From: Spirochaeta lutea
Lineage (GTDB): Bacteria > Spirochaetota > Spirochaetia > DSM-27196 > Salinispiraceae
Assembly (NCBI RefSeq): GCF_000758165.1
Contig: NZ_JNUP01000065.1
Coordinates: 23,359 to 87,358 of the forward strand
Length of the DNA stretch: 64,000 nt
Direction of reading: 5' to 3'
Shown here: piece by piece, positions 60,501-64,000 of the stretch
Layout: every line of letters begins with the position of its first letter
How positions within the stretch are numbered: the first letter of the stretch is position 1
Notes under the pieces: generated by a model
What the model was told of the DNA's origin: nothing
Database searches by the model: none
Seen by the model: only the letters and a program-made list of their open reading frames with translations
Program-made: the position numbers and the translations under genes

Positions 60501-62006
60501 ATGAAAACGGGAAACCCACGAGCCGGACTGTCGACCAGCCTCGGCCTTATAATTGTCTGCATTCTTTTATTCGGTGTAGTTGCCGGCTGCACCACCCTAA
60601 CCGAAGAGTCACCGGAGGGTATGCCGATTCCGGAGACCGAGGAGACTGCCGTCTCCGGGGAAGCCTCTGAGGAGGTGCCGGGGGAGGTACCAGGGGAAGC
60701 CTCTGAGGAGGACACGCCCGGGGTGGACTGGGAACAGAGATTCATCGAGGCGGTACGGTCCGGGGATATCGACCTGGCATTGACGCTCTACGAGAGTTCA
60801 GGTGCCGGGGATCCCTTATTGCTCGGTAGCCTGCTGATGGCCTCCGGAAGGGTGGCCAGGGCGGAGAATATGTTTACCCAGGTAACGGCTCAGGAGGAAG
60901 GGGCTGATAGGGTAGAAGCATTGTTTAACCTAGGTATGATCGCCTTGACCCGGAATGATCTGCCCAGGGCCGAAGAGTTTTTCATGGACACGGTGGAGCA
61001 GGAACCCGCCCACTCCCAGGCTCTTTCCGGCCTGGGAGTCATTGCCCTGGACCGGGGAAATACCGCCATCGCCATGGACCTCTTTACCCGCAGCCTGGAA
61101 TCCGATCCGGAGAATGTGCAGGCCCTGCTCGGCCGAGCTCAGCTTTGGATGGAGAGGGAGCAGTTTACCCGGGCTGCAGGGGATTATTCTGCAGCCTTGG
61201 CCATTATGCCCGAGGCGGGGGAGGTATACGGTCTGCGGGCCCGTGCCCGGGCGCTGGATGGCGGCTTTTCCGGTGCCTTGGAGGATTATAACCGGGCTGT
61301 AAGCCTGGCTCCTGAGAATCCCTGGAACCTGTTGGATAGGGGCCGGTTGCTGCTTCGGGCCGGAAGGTTTGAAGAATCCCTGGAGGACTTTACCGCGCTT
61401 CTTGAGATGAACGATGGATTTGATCTTGCCCTGGTGTACCGGGCTCAGGCATTTGATTCTATGGGAAATACCGAAGCAGCCTTAGAGGATTACCGGCGCA
61501 TTCTGGAGCTTCAGCCCGATTATACCGAGGTTTATGCCCCGGCTGGGGTAGCCTATTTCAAGACAAACCAGTTCGACGAGGCCGGTCGGCTGTTTGTTCG
61601 TGCGGCCGAGCAGCCCAATGGACGAAAGGAGCTGCTGCTTCTCGCTGCGCTGTCGGGGTACTACCAGGCCTACCAGGGAGAACAGCGGGATGCCCGGGGG
61701 GTACAACAGACGAACCGTCGGCTTGAGGAATGGGCGGCCCGGTTCGACCGTGAGGGGTTGTTTTATGCCATCGTCCGATATTTTCTTTCTCCGGGCTACG
61801 ATGGGGCGGTAATTCAGGCTGTTCAGGGGCATACAAAACCCTTGGAGAGGGCCCAGGGGCAGGTGTATCTGGGGGCGTTTTTCCTTCTGGAGGGTAAAAC
61901 CGCCACGGCACTTGCGCTTCTTTCTGAAATAGGGGAGACTGTTCTGGCCGGATTACCCGAGGGGAGACTGGCGCAATGGTTGGTACATGAATACACAAAC
62001 GAGTAG
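60501..62006 (+). CDS. TPR-repeat lipoprotein
   Basis: A 501-residue lipoprotein: signal LGLIIVCILLFGVVAGC, lipobox VAGC (Cys31). An acidic Glu/Gly/Pro segment (residues 40-75) contains a 36-bp direct duplication (GGGGAAGCCTCTGAGGAGG at 60657 and 60693). About ten tetratricopeptide repeats follow from residue 110, for example AEELFNLGMIALTRNDLPRAE-type helices. Such proteins scaffold envelope or secretion complexes. GTG at 60480 is in frame, but the signal peptide starts at 60501. Its end overlaps the DHH gene by 20 nt. Confidence 0.9.
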   Translation: MKTGNPRAGLSTSLGLIIVCILLFGVVAGCTTLTEESPEGMPIPETEETAVSGEASEEVPGEVPGEASEEDTPGVDWEQRFIEAVRSGDIDLALTLYESSGAGDPLLLGSLLMASGRVARAENMFTQVTAQEEGADRVEALFNLGMIALTRNDLPRAEEFFMDTVEQEPAHSQALSGLGVIALDRGNTAIAMDLFTRSLESDPENVQALLGRAQLWMEREQFTRAAGDYSAALAIMPEAGEVYGLRARARALDGGFSGALEDYNRAVSLAPENPWNLLDRGRLLLRAGRFEESLEDFTALLEMNDGFDLALVYRAQAFDSMGNTEAALEDYRRILELQPDYTEVYAPAGVAYFKTNQFDEAGRLFVRAAEQPNGRKELLLLAALSGYYQAYQGEQRDARGVQQTNRRLEEWAARFDREGLFYAIVRYFLSPGYDGAVIQAVQGHTKPLERAQGQVYLGAFFLLEGKTATALALLSEIGETVLAGLPEGRLAQWLVHEYTNE

Positions 62007-62985
62007 GTTACAAGATTTAGTCCAGGTACTGGATAAAAAACGCCCGGTGGTGATTCAGGTCCACGATTTTCCGGATCATGATGCAGTCGCCGCGGGCTTT
62101 GCCCTGTCACGTCTCCTGGAAAACCGAGATTTCTCTGCGAGTCTCTGTTACTCCGGGAGAATTCAGAGCGCTAGCTTAGAGGAGGCTGTGGAAACCTTCA
62201 ATATTCCCCTGGTTCCCAGCACATCCCTGGCAATAAATCAGAACACCCAGATTATTTTAGTGGATGGATTCATCGGCAATAAGAACGTCACCGAGCTTGA
62301 GGGTTCGGTGGTGGGGCTGATCGACCATCATAATCCCCCGGAAAAGCCGGAATGCCCATTCTTTGATATCCGACCCCACTACGGCTCCTGTTCAACCATG
62401 GTGTATGAGTATTTTCAGGAGTCGGGAGATGAGTTGTCCATAGAGGTTGCTACCTCCCTGCTTATGGGGTTGATGATGGATACCGCATTTATGACCCGGG
62501 GTGTTACCGAGCACGATATGAAGGCCTTCTCCGAACTGTTTTTTCTTGGAGACTGGGAACGCGGCAGCCGGATGCTAAAAAACAGCCTGTCGCTGATTGA
62601 CCTAGGCGTATTCCGAGAGGCCATCAACAGCTGTGAGGTAGCCGGCGACTTTGCCTTTGTACCCATTCAGAAGGAGTGCAGCCCGGAGGTTACCGCCCTT
62701 ACGGCTGATTTTTTCCTGGGCTTGCGGGAAATCCGGTTTGTAGTAGTACTGGTTCCCGACCGGGAGGAATACCGGATCTCCGTACGGAGTGAGGATCTCG
62801 AACGCCCCTCGGATGTCATCATCCGCAAGGCCCTGCGGGGTATAGGGTACGGCGGTGGACACGTACACATGGGCGGTGGAAATATACCCCGGGATCTGTT
62901 CCCGGGACAACAGACCCTGCGGAACCGATTTTTGGTGGCCCTAGGCATGGAGGAAAAGGAAGCAAGTGGATCAACAAGTGAATGA
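61987..62985 (+). CDS. DHH-family phosphoesterase (NrnA-like)
   Basis: A 332-residue DHH/DHHA1 protein, the family of nanoRNases and pAp phosphatases or c-di-AMP phosphodiesterases. Metal motifs: VHDFPDHDAVA (about 23-33), LVDGFIG, GLIDHHNPPE (DHH, about 117) and DTAFMTRG; the C-terminal DHHA1 has YGGGHVHMGGG (about 295). The FPDHDA form replaces the more common HxxPDGDA. It overlaps the lipoprotein gene by 20 nt and the TraB gene by 20 nt, so all three are one message. Confidence 0.9.
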   Translation: MNTQTSRLQDLVQVLDKKRPVVIQVHDFPDHDAVAAGFALSRLLENRDFSASLCYSGRIQSASLEEAVETFNIPLVPSTSLAINQNTQIILVDGFIGNKNVTELEGSVVGLIDHHNPPEKPECPFFDIRPHYGSCSTMVYEYFQESGDELSIEVATSLLMGLMMDTAFMTRGVTEHDMKAFSELFFLGDWERGSRMLKNSLSLIDLGVFREAINSCEVAGDFAFVPIQKECSPEVTALTADFFLGLREIRFVVVLVPDREEYRISVRSEDLERPSDVIIRKALRGIGYGGGHVHMGGGNIPRDLFPGQQTLRNRFLVALGMEEKEASGSTSE

Positions 62986-64000
62986 AACCGAGCCGGTGGA
63001 GGCTGTGGAGTCCCCGAATACCTCGGAACCCCAGGACTCCGATACTATAACCCGCGTCAGCCTGGGGGGCCGGGAGTATACAATCATCGGTACCGCGCAT
63101 ATCTCGTCGGAAAGCGTCCGGGAGGTGGATGAGCGCATCCGCGAAGAGAATCCCCACCGGGTTTGTGTGGAACTAGACCAGGGGCGTTACAATGCCTTGG
63201 TAAACGGTCAAAACTGGCAGAATCTGGATATATTTAAGGTTATCAAAGAGAAAAAGGCATTTTTACTCCTCGGAAACCTGGTGCTTTCGGCCTCTCAAAA
63301 GCGAATGGGCATGGATTTAGGAATCAAACCAGGCCAGGAGATGAAGGCTGCCATCTCTACTGCAGAGGAATTGGGGATACCTGTGAGTCTCTGCGACCGG
63401 GAGATTCAAACCACCCTGCGCAGGGCCTGGGGCTTAAGCGGCTTCTGGGGTAAGAATAAGCTCCTGGCGTCCCTCATTGCCGGGGCGTTCTCCACTGAGA
63501 AACTGTCCAACGAAGATTTGGAGAAAATGAAGCAGAAAAGTGCTCTGCACGGGATGCTTGAAGAGGTGGCAGAGTATCTACCCTCGGCAAAACGGGTGCT
63601 GATCGACGAGAGAGATGAGTACCTTGCTAAGAAGATCTTTGAATCCCCCGGAGAAGCCGAGACCCGAATACTAGCAGTGGTCGGAGCCGGGCATGTTCCG
63701 GGAATCCTCCGGCATCTTGAAGCCCTTCACGCCAAGACCCAGACACCTGATGTGTCGGAAATCGATTTTGTCCCCCCGCCCTCCCGGGTGGGGAAGTTGA
63801 TTCCCTGGATTATTTCGGGGGTGATCATCGGTTTGATAGTCTGGGGATTTATCAGCGGAGGGGTCTCTCAGGGGCTTGAAAACTTCGGTGTGTGGGTGCT
63901 GGTGAACGGAGGGCTTGCCGCCCTGGGTGCCCTGGCGGCCTTGGGCCATCCCCTCACAGTGGTGCTGTCCTTTGCTGCTGCGCCGCTTACGAGTCTCAAC
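62966..64000 (+). CDS. TraB-family protein (partial, cut by the window end)
   Basis: 345 codons are visible without a stop. The TraB/PrgY signature is clear: YTIIGTAHISSESVREVDERI (about residue 35), HRVCVELDQGRYNAL, LGIPVSLCDREIQTTLRRAW, VVGAGHVPGI, followed by C-terminal membrane helices starting near residue 275. Such proteins are membrane-linked, metalloprotease-like regulators of pheromone or peptide systems. GTG at 62966 with AAGGAAGCAA upstream is the start; it overlaps the DHH gene. The N-terminal 25 residues are acidic. The C-terminus lies beyond 64000. Confidence 0.88.
   Translation, partial: MDQQVNETEPVEAVESPNTSEPQDSDTITRVSLGGREYTIIGTAHISSESVREVDERIREENPHRVCVELDQGRYNALVNGQNWQNLDIFKVIKEKKAFLLLGNLVLSASQKRMGMDLGIKPGQEMKAAISTAEELGIPVSLCDREIQTTLRRAWGLSGFWGKNKLLASLIAGAFSTEKLSNEDLEKMKQKSALHGMLEEVAEYLPSAKRVLIDERDEYLAKKIFESPGEAETRILAVVGAGHVPGILRHLEALHAKTQTPDVSEIDFVPPPSRVGKLIPWIISGVIIGLIVWGFISGGVSQGLENFGVWVLVNGGLAALGALAALGHPLTVVLSFAAAPLTSLN

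Noticed and set aside
1-64000. tRNA, rRNA or prophage genes
   Set aside because: Scanning by eye for tRNA T-loop motifs in plausible contexts, rRNA landmarks and phage structural or integrase proteins found none; a dedicated tRNA search could still reveal a missed one.

Overview
The window looks like chromosome of a free-living, probably salt-exposed spirochaete (Spirochaetaceae). GC is fairly high, gene density is bacterial, many lipoproteins carry Leu/Gly/Ala-Gly-Cys type lipoboxes, and there is a large signalling repertoire (five histidine kinases, an MCP, a receiver-GGDEF protein and an RsbU/RsbV/RsbW-type partner switch). The phylum assignment is inference from overall character, not from a marker gene. 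No rRNA, tRNA, CRISPR array, prophage or intact insertion sequence was found.

Layout. 1-800: end of a dispersed repeat, a possible gene remnant, and a striking array of six 22-bp-phased operator-like sites. 0.8-5.4 kb: leuB, transketolase, a histidine phosphatase and a small lipoprotein. 5.9-18 kb: envelope and unknown proteins, an AT-rich PIN/RHH toxin-antitoxin pair, a thiol peroxidase, an M48 protease, a repeat-built spacer, and a histidine kinase followed by a receiver-GGDEF protein. 17.8-23.4 kb: a ROK regulator divergent from a phosphofructokinase / PIG-L deacetylase / SIS isomerase / CBM9-like operon, with a NagC-like palindrome between the two promoters; probably (amino)sugar use. 23.6-29.6 kb: nucleotidyltransferase, SlyD, a TetR regulator with a matching operator before itself and before an SDR protein, and glycogen phosphorylase. 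31.2-42.2 kb: a long minus-strand run starting with a GH13_18 phosphorylase, then an M20/M42-type peptidase, glucosyl-3-phosphoglycerate synthase (gpgS), a GT4-like transferase, a HAD phosphatase, a second GT4 transferase and finally RsbU-, RsbV- and RsbW-like proteins. I read this as a glucosylglycerate or mannosylglucosylglycerate compatible-solute locus lying next to a general stress switch. 42.2-49.7 kb: CorA, metK-metF-M30 peptidase, a small exported protein and manC, which could supply GDP-mannose to that locus. 49.8-60.2 kb: hybrid kinase, RND exporter, a LytS-type kinase with a degenerate ATPase, a receiver, a PAS kinase and an MCP. 60.5-64 kb: overlapping TPR lipoprotein, DHH phosphoesterase and TraB-family protein (cut by the window end).

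Three genome habits recur. First, many genes have a sigma70-like promoter whose -10 box ends only 6 to 9 nt before the start codon and have no Shine-Dalgarno site, so their mRNAs are probably leaderless or nearly so. Second, an approximately 105-bp repeat with TA...TA inverted ends is scattered between genes (six clear copies, one degenerate). Third, short repeats and Pro/Gly/Ser/Ala-rich low-complexity segments are inserted in frame inside otherwise conserved proteins, including one 42-bp element read in two different frames within a single gene.
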